Notes: generated from the sequence alone by a model not told the origin. Counted from the first letter of the stretch, positions 1 to 13,015 are shown. The stretch is DNA of 64,000 nucleotides from Microvelia longipes (GCA_018340805.1 JACMZG010001870.1:15049723-15113722), one strand, 5' to 3'. Numbers and translations are program-made.

Positions 1-74
1 TATATACTTATTTTACTGCATCAAAAATAAAAATTGAGGTTCAAGGAACATTTCAAACGCACTCCAAACACTCT

Positions 75-217
75 AAACGCATTTGGAGGTAATAACCTGC
101 CATTTTTATGAATAACGTGTGACGTCATTGCAGGACTCCATATAGGCGGTTAACATTGAAAATTCTCTATTTAATTCCTGCAATGACGTCAATGCCGGAC
201 TATATCCTAACATGAAA
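75..217 (-). repeat. Short dispersed repeat with TGACGTCA inverted ends (copy 1)
   Basis: The inner part is bounded by inverted copies of TGACGTCATTGCAGGA at 120-135 and 176-191. The whole segment recurs in reverse orientation at 20972-21117, sharing the central GGCGGTTAACATTGAAAATT stretch. It is probably a small nonautonomous element. Confidence 0.7.
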
Positions 218-1365
218 AACAAAATGATTTCATTCATAAAACCCCTCCTTATAAATTCTATCAGCCTGGTATTAAGTATTGTTTGTTCCACTTCCCTCCT
301 GCGTTCTTGAATTTCAATTTCTCCTTTTTTAAAATAATGATTTGTTGATCTGAATCATATCCACAGCGTATTCATATGAGCATTGTCAATAACAGACAAT
401 TTTGACTACTTTTAAAACCTTTCAAGTAATCAACTTTAATATAACATTGATTGACATTGCCTATTATTTTTACACCGAAGCTGTTAACTTTAACTCCTCA
501 ATTTTCCATTTTTTTACATCTCCAAACTCCCTACTATACACAAACCTTTGGATTTTATTTATAAAATAATTGATTTGTTTTATAATAATTTTTAAAAGTA
601 ATCAATCAGATTCAGAATATCAAATGTTTGAATAAATTGATTAATTAATATTTGTATTTATAAAATAATTATCCATCCGTATCAGATGTACTCAACAGTT
701 CCAAGCAATGAATTAATTTACATTTTATTGCCGAATAAAAATCGAAATATTGTTGTATGACTGAAAACAATGCGGTACAGGACACTTTGTAACTTTTGGA
801 ACACTTTGTAACGCGAGATGTTGTGGAGGTTACGAGGCCTATTGTTTATAAAAACATTATGACGTCATCAATCAAAGTTATGACGTCATGAAAAAAAAAA
901 TTTTGAAACTTGAAATGGTTTTAAAAAAACAAGGTATTTTGTGTTTAGGAAGACGGCTAGCTGAATCGATTAAAACCAATTTCAGCTGAATCGAACCATC
1001 ACAAATGGCGCAAACGGTATACATATATATATATATATAATCTTGTATATATGTATACGTCTAGGTCAAAGACTCGTACGATATCTTTTGTGTTCAGTAG
1101 TGTTAGAAAGTCGGGATATAGTATAAGAGGGGCCTCTACCTCTTGCTCCATCCTGGTAAGTCTACTGTTTCAGAGAGACAGGACAAAAATGGCTTCCACT
1201 GACCCACGCCGAGCTAAGCAGGCCTGTAAAGAGGAAGAACCTCGAAGTAGTCTTTATATGGTGTTTTTTTTTAAATTATGAATATATTTTTTCAACCTAA
1301 AGATTTTACTCAAATAAACAATTTTTTTACGAAAAAACTTAACATTTTTCTTTAATTAATAAAAT
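218..1365. other. AT-rich intergenic DNA, no gene seen
   Basis: No coding pattern was found. It contains two TGACGTCA octamers 13 bases apart (860-867 and 881-888) and a short (TA) run at 1022-1039. The open frame at 1051-1281 has no family resemblance. Confidence 0.5.
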
Positions 1366-1632
1366 CAAATTTGTGAGAAAGCCTCTCAGGCCCGCGATGC
1401 GGGCCTGTGAGGCGAGGCTGTGAAAATTCGCTAGATACATGGCAAAATGCCATGTATCAAGAAACGATAATGAAACCACACATAATACAAAACAACAACA
1501 ATGTGGCCGGGCAGCGGCCACAGGGAGGCCCCCGGGCTGCGAAGAGGCCCGGTGGGCTTACGCCGCGGAGCGGACGAGGCGCGAAGCGCCGAGGCTGCGT
1601 AGCGGCTACGGGCCGAAGGCCCGTATTTGATT
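1366..1632 (-). repeat. GC-rich dispersed element, long form, copy 1
   Basis: An island of about 60% GC in AT-rich DNA. On the minus strand it reads GGGCCTTCGGCCCGTAGCCG, then a TTGTTGTTTTGTATTA segment, then a hairpin (TACATGGCATTTTGCCATGT), a TAGCGAATTTTCA segment and a final GC-rich hairpin (CAGGCCCG...CGGGCCTG). The same order is seen at 37160-37320 and, in part, at 29185-29340. Overlapping open frames on both strands here are by-products of its composition. Confidence 0.75.
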
Positions 1633-2425
1633 ACTCCTATCATTTGTTGTTTTCCTCAAACTTAATTACGTGGACTTATCTATTTGTTGATTTCCCCTTA
1701 ATTTCTAGTTTAAGTTTTGTTGTTTAAGTTTTATTAAAATTTAAGTAAACTGATGATGAAGTTGAATATCTACCAATATGGACTGATTTTAGTTTTGTAA
1801 ACCTTTTCTCGTTACCCTTTAATAATACAAAATCTCAAAAAAGTTTTTATTTTAAATAAATTGTAAAAAATAAAATTTTATTCAAAAAAATATAGAAACC
1901 AGATTTTCTAAAACAGACTTAAAAGCGTTAAGTGTAGCCCCAAGATACGAAAATATCTCCGTTGGCAAAATTAAAACTTCTTAGAAAAACTATTTAAAAG
2001 AACAGTGCAATCTGAGGAGACGGAGTTTATTTAAATTTCTAATACGACTAACTGAATTAGTTGCGTAAAACTTTTATTTTATTAATTTCTTATTTAATTT
2101 AACCAATTAGATATTTTTAATTAAGCAAGGAAGTGTTCACGGATCACTTAATAAAATAATTATGTTTGGAGAATAAATTTAAATATTATTAAAACGAGCA
2201 CTTCTTTCGATGGTTCCTCTCTAACAGAATCTTTTAGTTTGTTCTTTGACCTTCTCCCAAACGTAACTTCTTTAGTTCAATTCTAATTATAGGGATTTTA
2301 ATTTACTTAGTTATAATATAAGATTCAGGGTAAATTTATAAGAAACATGTTTGAGCTTCATAAAAAGAATTTTAATAGCCTTCCCAAAAGTAACCTCTCA
2401 TCGAGAAATGAGAAGAATCTCTTAA
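1633..2425. other. AT-rich intergenic DNA, nothing recognised
   Basis: Low-complexity AT-rich sequence without open frames of note, RNA genes or clear repeats. Confidence 0.5.
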
Positions 2426-2586
2426 CCAGGGATCTCCAAACTGGGGTTCCCCAGAGAGTACCCCTTTTGGGGGTCTCGCGTACAGAGGGTAAGCCAAAAA
2501 TATGTTAAAATGTATTAAAAAATATTAATATAAATAAGAATAAAATATAAAAGATTGCTTAAACAAAAAAGGTTTGGAGACCCCCT
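2426..2586. mobile_element. hAT-like MITE with TCTCCAAAC terminal inverted repeats
   Basis: The left end is CAGGGATCTCCAAACTGGGG and the right end is the inverse GGTTTGGAGACCCCCTC. The interior is about 120 bases of AT-rich sequence with no coding capacity. Ends of the form CAGGGRTCTCCAAAC resemble hAT-superfamily termini. No clear 8-bp target duplication was found. Confidence 0.5.
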
Positions 2587-2697
2587 CATAATTATATAAT
2601 AGTATCAAGCACTAATCTCTTAATTTTATAACATAACCAATAAATGTTTTATAGTGCTTGATCTTTCAATAAGCAGCATATTTCAAGTTTTACAAAG

Positions 2698-2698
<1 letters not shown>

Positions 2699-2782
<84 letters not shown>
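2699..2782. repeat. (TA)n microsatellite
   Basis: Almost pure TA dinucleotide run with one phase break at 2736-2738. Confidence 0.95.
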
Positions 2783-2784
<2 letters not shown>

Positions 2785-2794
2785 ATCGTTTATG

Positions 2795-2950
2795 AGGTAA
2801 ACTTTTTTTATAACCAACAGGATAATTATGCGCATTTCTTTTGATAAATATTGTAAAAATGAGTTAGGAGTAGTTCTTGATAACTGCTCAAGTTATAAAG
2901 CATAAACCGGAACCTTATGAAAGAAACAATCCATTACTTCCTAAATTAAC
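2795..2950 (-). mobile_element. Fragment of the TTCTGGCGCGG TIR family
   Basis: Matches, in reverse, the interior of the element at 39508-39955: CCAACAGGATAATTATGCGC, then GAGTAGT, then CTCAAGTTATAAAGCATAAA. Both terminal repeats are missing. Confidence 0.55.
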
Positions 2951-3562
2951 TCGTTTAAAGTTAATTCAATATTACAACTACATAATACACAAAATGTAGT
3001 GGTTATACATTTATATTTATTGCTTTTTGTACTTATATGTATTTTAAATAATATTAAAGTAGTTATATTTAAAAAACTGAATATAATTTGAAATGATTTT
3101 AATTTCAAATGATTTTTAGATACTTAGGTATATTTAATAAAACCGTTTAACATTATGATGTTTTATGGTATAAGAGATTAATTTATGCACTGCTCCGTTA
3201 TAACTATTGTTAGGTTGTAATAGAACAATAGGTATAAACCAGACAAACTAGAATACGGATAAAAAAGAAAGGAATTTCTAAAATAGTCTGTAATGACTGG
3301 GTTTTTTAAGATCGATAATATATAAAGATAGGGATGGTACTTGAAGGTAATTACTCCCTATGCTATCCTTTGTGACCACGCTATTTTAACTTACTGAACT
3401 CCTGTTTACTATTTTAATTTATCGACTATTTTTTAAAATTCCACTATCATATTTTGGATTAGAAATAATGGTTTTTAAATATTGGTAATTTTAATAATAT
3501 TGTAATCTTTAACAAGATTAGAGTTATGAGGTAATGGTTAGATAAAATAAAATTAATAAATT
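2951..3562. other. AT-rich intergenic DNA, nothing recognised
   Basis: No coding, RNA or repeat signal was supported in this stretch. Confidence 0.45.
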
Positions 3563-3597
3563 GAGCTTTCAGTCATAAATTAGGCCTTCTTCAGAGG
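3563..3597 (-). other. CTGAAGA-hairpin-GAAAGC motif (Penelope-terminal / hammerhead-like)
   Basis: On the minus strand, CTGAAGA is followed by a weak stem-loop and GAAAGCTC. The layout is shared with the better preserved copies at 14402, 27425, 36891 and 40433. The stem here has mismatches. Confidence 0.35.
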
Positions 3598-3744
3598 CAG
3601 TTTTATTCCAAACTAAATCTGGTAACACAAAAAAAGAAACTTGTTAATGTATTGTTAAATAATTGTAATTTTATGTAACTATAAGTTACAAGAAGTTATC
3701 GTAGAACTGACAAGTTCCACGACAACTCCTTGGAACATTTACAC

Positions 3745-4020
3745 TTATAAAAATATAATTGTTTAAGAGACACTTAAGAAATGTAACAAGCAAAAAGCTA
3801 TATTACATGGAGCTGTGGCATCATTCGGCATTCGTCGTTATTGATGGCTCAACATAATGTCATATCCCACTCTGTTATTACGTGTAAGTTATGTAGGCGT
3901 CAGCAGAGCCAAGATGATTGCCCTTTACTTAAAATTCCAAAGAACAAAAATTAAAGTATTTAACGCTCGCGTAATCATATTGTGTCAACTATTTATGTTT
4001 TGAAAAAAGTTAGTAGAATC
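3745..4020 (+). repeat. Dispersed repeat with TTATTGATGGCTC core, copy 1
   Basis: Shares ordered blocks with the minus strand of 34587-34915: AATGTAACAAGCAAAA, CATTCGTCGTTATTGATGGC, CCCACTCTGTT and ATTGTGTCAACTATT. The blocks keep their spacing, so this is an old copy of one element rather than chance similarity. Confidence 0.65.
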
Positions 4021-4264
4021 CAATGAAATACCTTTACTAACGTTGTACACAGGTCTGTAGCCAGCCAAATCTTGTAAGGGAGGGGGGGAATCAAATTCAG
4101 AGGGGGACAAAGTTCACACCTCTATAAGGGAATTCCACTAAAATATACTTCGTCAGAGGAGGCTACATTTTTTTAGGCGATACCTCTACTGGTTCCAACC
4201 TGAGTACGAGCCTAGTTGTAACACATCACAAACATTAAATTTATATACATTAAACAGATTTTTA

Positions 4265-4515
4265 AAATACAAAAACATTACATTTATATACACATGTTAC
4301 GATACAAACACATCACACACTACACACACATTACATTTATATACACATATTACATTAAACACATATTACAATACACACACATGACATTTATATACACATG
4401 TTACGGTTCAAACTTATCACACTACACACTTATTACATTTATATACACATACTACATTACACACGTATCATACTACTAACACATTCATTTATATACACAT
4501 ATTATGCTAAATACA
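4265..4515. repeat. Degenerate tandem repeat, about 50-57 bp period
   Basis: The block ACATTTATATACACAT recurs five times with about 50-57 base spacing, joined by CACACATTA-type linkers. The open frame it generates (4294-4479) is an artefact of the repeat. Confidence 0.75.
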
Positions 4516-4734
4516 CATTAGAGATTTCTTTTAACTATGATTTACACCCTATCTAAGTAGCATGTATGACCTTTCCCAATACATGTATCAATGTTTAAGA
4601 TAATAATGAGGGAGAGAAGACTGTTGACTTTGTTGTGAGATTTTGTTGAAAGATCATTTCGTTAATAGATTTGGCTGGATTGTTGTTAGAAATTTAATTC
4701 AACTAGAACAATAACAGTAGTTAGAAATAGTTTA

Positions 4735-4860
4735 CTTATACAAAAAACCGATACTGTCTGGGATTCGAATCATGGCCGGAATAGATATTGCTGTTTAACT
4801 AAGAGGAATAACGCAAAGCCTCTCAAGCTCTTGGTTGTTTCATAAGATAGCTAACTCCAC
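4735..4860 (-). repeat. Possible tRNA-derived SINE relic
   Basis: The minus strand contains a B-box-like ATTCGAATCCCAGACAG, similar to the plus-strand block at 49120-49150. No A box or cloverleaf is convincing. Confidence 0.3.
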
Positions 4861-5156
4861 TTAAATTCGGTATAGCAATGGACCATTACAGTGTCTTATC
4901 CATTTCGGAAAACTTTGGAATGACTTTTTATTGCTAAAAAAACCTTTCAAATTTTGCTTCTTCGCCTTTGTAATCATATGGCACTGTGACAATCGCTATA
5001 TTCAATAAACCTACTTTCAGAATCCTCAATTTAGCTATAAAATGTAATTAATCATTTCAATTCAAAAATTTTCACATAGTAACGTACAAGATTGGGTTCT
5101 TTGTGAATCTAATGTATTCTGTGAAAGATATTAAATGTAGATCCAATAATAGTTAT

Positions 5157-5310
5157 TATTATAATATATATATATATATAATATATCTAAAAACCTATAT
5201 GTATTATATATATATATATATGCTAGTTATATAATTATGATATATATAATAATATATATATATATAATATATATATATATATAATATTATATATATATTT
5301 ATATATATTG
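5157..5310. repeat. Compound (TA)n microsatellite
   Basis: Several TA runs interrupted by short AT-rich breaks. Confidence 0.9.
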
Positions 5311-6354
5311 TAGGACAATAATTTATCATGCAGTTCTGAAATTTTTGTTAAAATGTTTAAGTATGAACATAAATCTGTGATAGGATGAATATTACACACC
5401 TATTCATTTATTTAGGTATAAATTAAAATTTATCTTATTGATTAGTGATTTTAGTTAGTTGTCACCCTTCAACGTATTCAATAATGAATATAATTTCTGA
5501 TTATAATTTTTTTGAATTAAATGACATTAAGTGGTTTTATTATGGATTGTTAATAAACTGTTTTAGATAATAGAATACGGAAGTAAAGATGAGTACCATG
5601 ATAAATAGAGGTGAAGGTTGACGGTTTCAAATTTTATGAATACTTGATAAAGTAGATTCGAGAGGGTTTATTTCAGAATTGATTCCTTTTAAAACTATCG
5701 ACGAAGTTAAAAATAGTCTGAAGTTAAATACGTCACATATTAGCTTGAAAACTAAGCAAATAAACTATAAATACACAACTGATCTTATTTTAACTTATTG
5801 AAATGTTAAACAAATACGCTAGTTCATAATAATAATACCAGATTCACGTATGACATATTTAGCTGTTTGTGAGTTTAAATACGTGAATGAAGAGTTAGAA
5901 AGAGTCACGTGATCTCCAAATTCTAACTCTAATTATCTTTAGATTATAGAGTGGAGTGAGTTGAATGAAATTAGCCTGTCCCTTGCAGCGGTGACATCTA
6001 TTAACATCTCAAAATCAATTACATTCCTCTCCTTCTCTCTGTTTCCTCTCAGAGAAATACCCCAGATTTAAAGAAATAACCTAGAATGAACTGTCGGTAT
6101 CGATATAGCGTATTGCCTAAGCTTACAGTGTTTCATTGTTACTTCTTAACAATGAAGTTATTAGAAACTAGGATTATTTTCATCTCTTTACCATTTATTG
6201 ATTACGGGATATGAATGATTCTGAGGCATTTGAGACAGTCTGACAGATTAAATTACCCATTCGTCATTATACTTCAGTATATCCATTAAATTCAATTTTA
6301 AACAATAGTTATTTATCGAACAAAAGATATTACACAGTTTGAATTTCCTCCTAA
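5311..6354. other. AT-rich intergenic DNA, nothing recognised
   Basis: No gene, RNA or repeat signal was supported here. Confidence 0.45.
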
Positions 6355-6475
6355 GGCAAAGATGGAATCTTCATGAGCTCTCGAAGCTGGCAGGACAAGT
6401 GATATAAGTTACTTAGCTCCCGAGGCTTACCGAGACAGATTACTAACATTTTGGCAGCCTGTGCCCAGTGAATGG
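6355..6475 (-). repeat. Relic of the TATGCAACAA hairpin-array element
   Basis: Contains AGCTCCCGAGGCTTACCGAG and TACTAACATTTTGGC, matching in reverse the hairpin units inside the element at 50563-50794. The terminal repeats are absent. Confidence 0.5.
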
Positions 6476-7689
6476 AAATAACATGAGAGGAGAATCCATG
6501 TTAAGTTTTATCAATGACTAATTAATCTATACAAACAGATATAACAAAAACAAATAATAATTAGTATTTAATGGAAGCTGTGACTTAAGTGGACTTAAAT
6601 CCACAAGTTTTCTAATGACAAAGTACCCGTTTTAGGGCCTTTCGACCCATCGAGAGATTCACCCTGTGGGAACAACCTCAGGTGGGTTGCTTCTACTATC
6701 CTTCAAGAATTATTTAAAGATGGCGAAAATTTAATACTTATAGAGCCCGGGCTGCGAACCACGAGCCTCCGGTTTCAAATAGTTATTTTTATTTTTTAAA
6801 TAAAAAATCCCTTTATTTAATTAAACAAATACATATACACTTCAGTAAATAAACAAATAATAAAAACATTTCTTGGTTATAAAGTAATAATGATAAGTAA
6901 TTATTATGGTAATATTATGCAATCAATTTATAAAATAATTGTTATAATGTATACATATTAAGAGAAATCAGTTTGCGCACATTACATTACATTTGCACTA
7001 CTTAACCAATGTTAATATCCATCTGAGCTTTGTCTGCTTCAGTTACATTCTGCTACTTATACACTCTTGAGAAGGAAATGATATTTACAGTGCGAGTTAA
7101 TAATTAGAATAGTACTGCAAATAGTATATAAAGTATTTTTAATTTAATTACCCTGCAACGCGATTTTACTCTTAAGTAAAAAGTAATGTTGATATAGGCT
7201 GAATCCAAACATATTTACCATTCAGTCTATATTTGTTGAAGAAAAGATTGTTTTAACTGACAAAAATATTTCATTTTTATTTAGACCAGGAAGTATAGTA
7301 TATTTTTATTATTGATATTTAATATAGTCGGTGTGTTGATTAAAATAGAGAGGATTTTAATTTTTTATTTCTAGTATTCAATAATTAATCAAAAGCTTTT
7401 TTATTCAAAAGTTTTTGTTTTCAATATTTTTTGACCTTATACCTAGTTTACGCTTTCACTTTTAATAAGATTTATCATGTTAAAATTTATAGGTTAGTTT
7501 TGAGTTTTTCAGTTTCTTCTAAAGCTATAAATTATTAATTATAATCTTTTTGAATTATATTAATTTTATCTAATTTTAAAAGAAGAAATACTCCACACAA
7601 TAAGTAAATATATAAACTAATAGATTTTAGATAAATATGATAAATACATAAATAAATAATATAAAAAGGAATTCTAGATCTAAGTATGT
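6476..7689. other. AT-rich intergenic DNA with one tRNA-like B box
   Basis: The minus strand near 6745-6780 reads CGTGGTTCGCAGCCCGGG, a possible SINE B-box relic. Nothing else was recognised. Confidence 0.35.
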
Positions 7690-7970
7690 ATAAGACAAGC
7701 TGCTTTCGTGGTAAAGGTAGTTAAAGCATCCTTTGACACCACGGAGGTTTGGGGTTCATATCCCTGCTTAAAGTCTCAAATACGCTTTGTCACATAAATT
7801 AAAGCCAACTTTGGTGACACTTAGAGTGTAACGGTCGTAACTACCACCTAAGTTGGTTCCTGTAGGGGTTAACTTCGATGTGAAACAGGCATGATAACAT
7901 GATGTAGATTAAGTATTAGGCTAAGTCAAGGTATTACACGGGCGTAGACCGCTAATCAATTACACAATCA
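7690..7970 (+). mobile_element. tRNA-derived SINE, copy 1
   Basis: An A-box-like TGGTAAAGGTAGTTAAAGC and a B-box-like GGGGTTCATATCCC lie about 30 bases apart. They are followed by a body with GCCAACTTTGG, GTAACGGTCGT and CTACCACCTAAGTTGG. The same order occurs at 63055-63290. It is interpreted as an RNA polymerase III-type SINE; the tRNA of origin is not clear. Confidence 0.65.
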
Positions 7971-8218
7971 ACATGATGTTAGTTAAATATGTTGTACATT
8001 CTGCACACAATTTCTAAACTTGGTATTAAACTAAACTTGTTTAATACCATCATTTTTTTGGTTATGTTATACCAGCGAAAGAAAAATAAAAACTGAATGA
8101 TGTTTTCATTTTAGTCATGAGAAAAATTATGTTTAAAAACGGATGTTAATTAGTGTTCGTTGTAAGCTTAAGATACCACTTAGGGTTATTTGTTTGAAGT
8201 ATAGTGTTTGCTAAACTA

Positions 8219-8502
8219 GGTAGTTTGAAACTACCATGTTACACGCTAGCGCTCCTTTTAACTGGCTTAGGAACTAAACTTATCTTGTCCGAAACAATAA
8301 ATCTTAGGACCATCTTTCTTTGATCTATATATTCTTTGGTGTGTTTTTTTTTAGTTTTTTTGCGTAACATTATGCGTTTAACTGAAGGTTAAACAAAGTA
8401 ATATATAGATAAAGAAAGATGGTCCCGGGAGTAATTATTTTGGACAAAAAAGGTTAGTTCCGTAGCCAGTTAACAGGAGCGCTAGAGTGTAAATTGGTAG
8501 TT
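8219..8502. mobile_element. Foldback element, copy 1
   Basis: Two inverted arms of about 115 bases flank a 50-base AT-rich loop. The left arm contains GCGCTCCTTTTAACTGGCTT and GGACCATCTTTCTTT; the right arm contains their inverses (AAAGAAAGATGGTCC and CAGTTAACAGGAGCGC). There is no coding capacity. A stretched relative lies at 55713-56275. Confidence 0.75.
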
Positions 8503-9129
8503 TTACTGTACCAACTACGAGAATGCGCCACTGTCGTCTTATTTTCAGCGTACTACTACTGGCACTAAACTGATTAATCTAAATTAATTAATAAACTAAA
8601 CTAATTTCAAGAAGACACTAGTGTTATTAAAATGGTAGGAAAAACGAGATGATTTTATAATACTAACTTAAAAGTGGGAAGAATGTTTTGGTAAGGAAAG
8701 TTTGTTTCAGAGCTGCCGCTAGATGCCAGCACCGAGTTCACTCCTAAATTCTGTCTGACACACTTGTATATCTTTCAATATTATATACCGATTATATTCT
8801 TTGGGTTAAACTAACTTGCCTTATTTGCTTAGTTTGTTTCTTGTTTAGTAAATCGTATTTTTAATATTAAAGAATTTTAAGAATAAATTATAAATACTGC
8901 AGTGTATTTTCGTGTGAAAACATAAAAGTTTACACCTTGTACGTATGAAACCAACAGATCAAAAACAATAAATCGAAAACAAACAACATAAATGACCTAA
9001 CAGACTAAATAACCTTTAAATTCGGCACCTAGTAGTGCGGCGTATGGCCTAAGGACTGAATGCCGACTGTTCTCTTATGACACTTAGGTGTTAAATAGGT
9101 GGTACCTTACGTCTCGAATGTAAAGTCTT
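8503..9129. other. AT-rich intergenic DNA, nothing recognised
   Basis: No supported gene or repeat, apart from the flank of the foldback element. Confidence 0.4.
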
Positions 9130-9512
9130 GCTACTTAGTTTTTCATCAATAACTCAATAAAAGTCACATGTGTGCCAAATCTCAATCCCATCGCATCATT
9201 TTTCCGCGTTTTATGATTTTTCGAAATTTTTTGAGTCATAATTGCGGGTTAATGACGTCATAATAATTTTTTTCCGAATAGCACAACTACAGCGATAGAT
9301 TGATTTTTGTACAAAAGTTTGCACAACTTTTGGACTTCAGCACTACGATGAGAACAGACACACACACATACAGATAGAAAACTTTGAGAAAACCACTCAG
9401 GAGGCCTTAAAAGCACCGGAACGGATAATTCCGGTTTCATCCAGGTTTTTTGCAAACACATTACTTTTCCTATACCTGCTGTATAAATGAGGAAAAGTAA
9501 AAAAGTGCAAGT
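9130..9512 (+). repeat. Modular dispersed repeat, body copy (9.1 kb)
   Basis: Contains the family's ordered blocks: GAGTCATAATTGCGGGTTAA with TGACGTCA (9253-9260), a CACACACACA run, AAAACCACTCAGGAGGCCTT, ACGGATAATTCCGGTTTCAT, and the end block GAGGAAAAGTAAAAAAGTGC. The A-rich end suggests retrotransposition. Good copies also lie at 45843-46350 and 46366-47125. Confidence 0.75.
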
Positions 9513-10854
9513 ACTCTAATAAAAATAATTATTTTGCTTTTGCGCAGTTTAAATTAACTATTTAACCAAATGATAAAAATAATCGTTCGTCTGAGGCTTA
9601 TTTGTCTCTTCGACCTTTCCCAATGTTTCAAGATATACCAAAAAGTTAAGAGAACCTTACGATTTCCCATCAATTTTCTAAACTAAACCTCAAAATCATT
9701 TAATTATCAAACTAATAAATGAGATTAATTGAAATGCCAACATTTAAATGTTATTCTGATTCCTTTAAATTTTAACATAACTTTCTTCTAATTGTTGTAA
9801 ATAGAAAGCCAGAATTTAGAACGTTAACAAACCATATTGATAAATTAAAAGTTCTCCAGAGTTACTGACCCGTAAAATACGGATATATTCATTAGATTTA
9901 GTTACGACTTGTTGGTGTTGGCAATTCTCATGTCTCTCTATACACCAATCAAATTCTAGTTTCATAGAAAGAAAAGTTTTGCAAAAATATTAGTTTTAAT
10001 GATCTTGTTATATCTTATTGTTTGCATTTTAGATTTGAATAATTCATTTAGTTAGTCTAAATTAACTTATACGGCTTGACTTTTAAAAGGCAAAATTTGT
10101 TGATAAAGTTTGCTACCGTTAATTGATGTATAGTATAGAAATCGTATTTATACCAAAAACCCTATTTCAGGAATAATATCAATTTTAAGCAATTAAAATC
10201 CACAGAAATAAGCAGCAACAATAAATTTTAAGTTTTACAATTAACGTCATTTTTTTGTAAATTATTTGTTAATTGTGCTATAACATAATTTCCACACTAA
10301 TCTAAAAATATCCCTTTTATCTATACTACTTATTAATTATAAAAATATAATATGACTAGCCTGATAAACTAATAATTTGCTAAAAATATTTCTCTTATCA
10401 ATATTACGTATTATCATAACAAAATAATAATATGAATTGACTAACTAACTAACGAATTTTCTGCTTATTATTTTGTCAACTATTTAATAAAAAATCATTA
10501 AAATTTTTTTGTTCTGTGGTAAAATGCAAATGATTTTTATAACTGGGCAAAAAGGTATTTTTAATAAACCCCTTGAGTTAATGGTTGCTTTTTACCTTTT
10601 GTTCATAATTAAGTTTAGAGTAAATAATTAATTATACAATTCTTGCCATTCCTTCATTTTTATTAAATAGTATGACTTATTTTTCAACAAAAAATGTTTA
10701 AATTAAAAAAATAAATTACTTATGTTATTCCTTTAAATTGATTTTCATAGAAACTTTAATCCATAAAGCTTACAGGAATTTGTATAATAGTCTGCAAAGT
10801 CCACAACATAAGAACTGATAACAATAATTTTAAATGTTTTTATTTTTTTTTATA
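9513..10854. other. AT-rich intergenic DNA, nothing recognised
   Basis: Very AT-rich, with no coding, RNA or repeat signal that I could support. Confidence 0.45.
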
Positions 10855-10985
10855 CGGTACCTCCAATTATTTAGTAATAATTATAATTATTTGGAGGTAA
10901 TAATTATAATTATTTGACATTAAAATAATAGATTATTTTACTAGGTGGTAAATGCCATGGTATTGTAGCGGAAATATGTTTATTG

Positions 10986-11021
10986 ACGAGCGACATCAAG
11001 TATTGACTTGATGTCGCTCGT
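10986..11021. repeat. Perfect 16-bp-stem hairpin
   Basis: ACGAGCGACATCAAGT pairs with ACTTGATGTCGCTCGT across a four-base loop. It stands in AT-rich sequence. A second, AT-rich inverted repeat lies just upstream (10857-10902, TACCTCCAATTATT inverted). Confidence 0.85.
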
Positions 11022-12419
11022 AATGAAAATAATTTCAAAAGCAATCAACTAATTTTAACGACATAACGACGTAAATTATACAGTTTTTTGAGAGCGCATT
11101 ATACCTTACTATCCGTATTGATTTTCAATCAAAGAAATCATGTAGAAGCAATCCGCTTCAAGATAATTAATAAACAGTTATTATAACAAGTAAAAGGTGT
11201 TTAAATTCATGAGATCGAACAAGTAATAGAGATGTTATTACTAGAGAGCCCTATTGGTTAATTTTTTTAACATAAAAAAGTAACCTGACAATCATACAAA
11301 ATTACAATAACGTATATAGTAGAACGTTAAAAATACAAATAAACTCAAAAAATGTGCGGGAAGCCGATATTAATTAATTTATTATAACCTTAACTCACTC
11401 TTGAAGGAAGTTTCAATGAGGTGACACGAGCCCATGAGAGCCCCAAAGAGATGTTTCACACCTCTTAATGTCTTAACATAAGCTATGCTTCCTCTAGTAA
11501 TTGTCTATGAAATAAGTTACAACTTTAATTTCTTCTTTATCTTCTTTGATTTCAGGTGAAACTTAATATGTCAAACAATTATTTCTGTCTAATTACTACT
11601 TTTACTGTCTGAAACTAATTATTACTTACTAATTATTTCTGTCTTTTACTGTGGGAATAAATCACACTTTACTAACTGTACCTACTTTACATCTGCTCTC
11701 AAAAAATCTTTTATAATAAATACAAAAATTTATTAATAAAGTAACAATTATGATTCTTAATGTACAATAAGTTTAAAATTGTAAAAAAATGCTTTGAAGT
11801 ACATTCTTATAAACTTTTTATTAAGTTACAGCTTTTTAACACTTTACTCTTCCTTTCTAAAGCTGAGAAATGTCAATGTTGTCAGAAAGAAGCTTACAAG
11901 GTTTTATTAAAAAAATAACTTTCTAACTTTTAAGCAGTTCTTATTTTTTAAACTATTTTTGTGAAAATAGAGGATATTTATTTTAGTTAACTTGTGTAAA
12001 AACTCGGTACAAGAAAAACTTTTTTTCAATTGTATTATTGTTAATTTTTTGTGCTTTCTATTTCATGTGGAAGAGGAACGTCGTAAAGTTTATATTTCTA
12101 CTAAGCCTGTTTTATTTCCCTGAAAAACAGGGGAAAACAGTTTTCTATGTTTTTTATCATTTATAATTTGATTAGACAATTTGCTAAAAAAATAAAACCA
12201 CTTTTATGAAATAAGTGGTCAAAATATTAATTTTAGACACAAATTTATTCAATACTTTTAAGTTTATAAATTTCGAAACTACATCTACAGAAATAAAAAA
12301 AATTGGGGTGCAGAAAATGAGGGTGTCAATTACTCAAAACGAGGGAGAGAGGTAAATAATATAATTTTTAAATAATAATTGAGTTTTCGGAACCAATATT
12401 TTTTAACATTTTCTCACCT
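11022..12419. other. AT-rich intergenic DNA, nothing recognised
   Basis: No gene or structured repeat was supported. Confidence 0.45.
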
Positions 12420-12575
12420 AAAACTGTAGGTATTAGAAAACAATTAAGTTAACCCTAAAAATTCAAAACCGACGTTTCGTCATTAGTATCTGTTTTAGGC
12501 ACTTTCATGACGAGCTTTGTGGTTTTTATTATCCTGTCTGTGTGTGTGTGTTTGTGTCACTGTCATACATAACTC
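12420..12575 (-). repeat. Modular dispersed repeat, diverged end fragment
   Basis: In reverse orientation it carries the CACACACA, CATGAAAGTGCCTAAAACAG and AAACGTCGGTTTTG blocks of the family's terminal region. The open frame at 12542-12736 arises from it. Confidence 0.45.
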
Positions 12576-12834
12576 CCGCTGTGTTTATCCTAGAGTGTTC
12601 AAACTTGTCACAAAACCCAGACCTTAGATTTAGTTGTGCTGTCCGGAAGATAATATTTTTCAGATTACGATTATGTATTTTGCTAAGTCATCAAAAATTA
12701 AAAAAAAAAATGGTTAAAAATCGAAAATATGATTGAGCTGAAACTGACAAAAATATTCATAGGTGGTTAATCAATAATAATAGTCGACATTTTGCTAATA
12801 TTGACTGTTAAATTTTAAAATGTTAACGGACTAT

Positions 12835-13015
12835 AACTTTTAATTTTCTTACTGCTTTTCGATACAAAAATCGGGACAAGGTCGATTTTTGTACCAAATT
12901 TCATTTCGATCAGATAAACAACAAATAATTTAGATGAAATCTCAGTTCAGGATATTTTGTGCAAACCCAATACTTGTCCATTATTCCTACGACATAAATG
13001 GGAAAAAATAAAATC
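12835..13015 (+). repeat. Modular dispersed repeat, diverged fragment
   Basis: Contains TTTTTGTACCAAATTTCATT followed by TTGTGCAAACCCAATACTTG and ATAAATGGGAAAAAATAAAA, in the family order. Confidence 0.5.

Noticed and set aside
1407..1727. 106-codon frame and its overlaps on both strands
   Set aside because: Lies in a GC-rich repeat that recurs elsewhere without the frame; GC-rich palindromic DNA lacks stops by composition.
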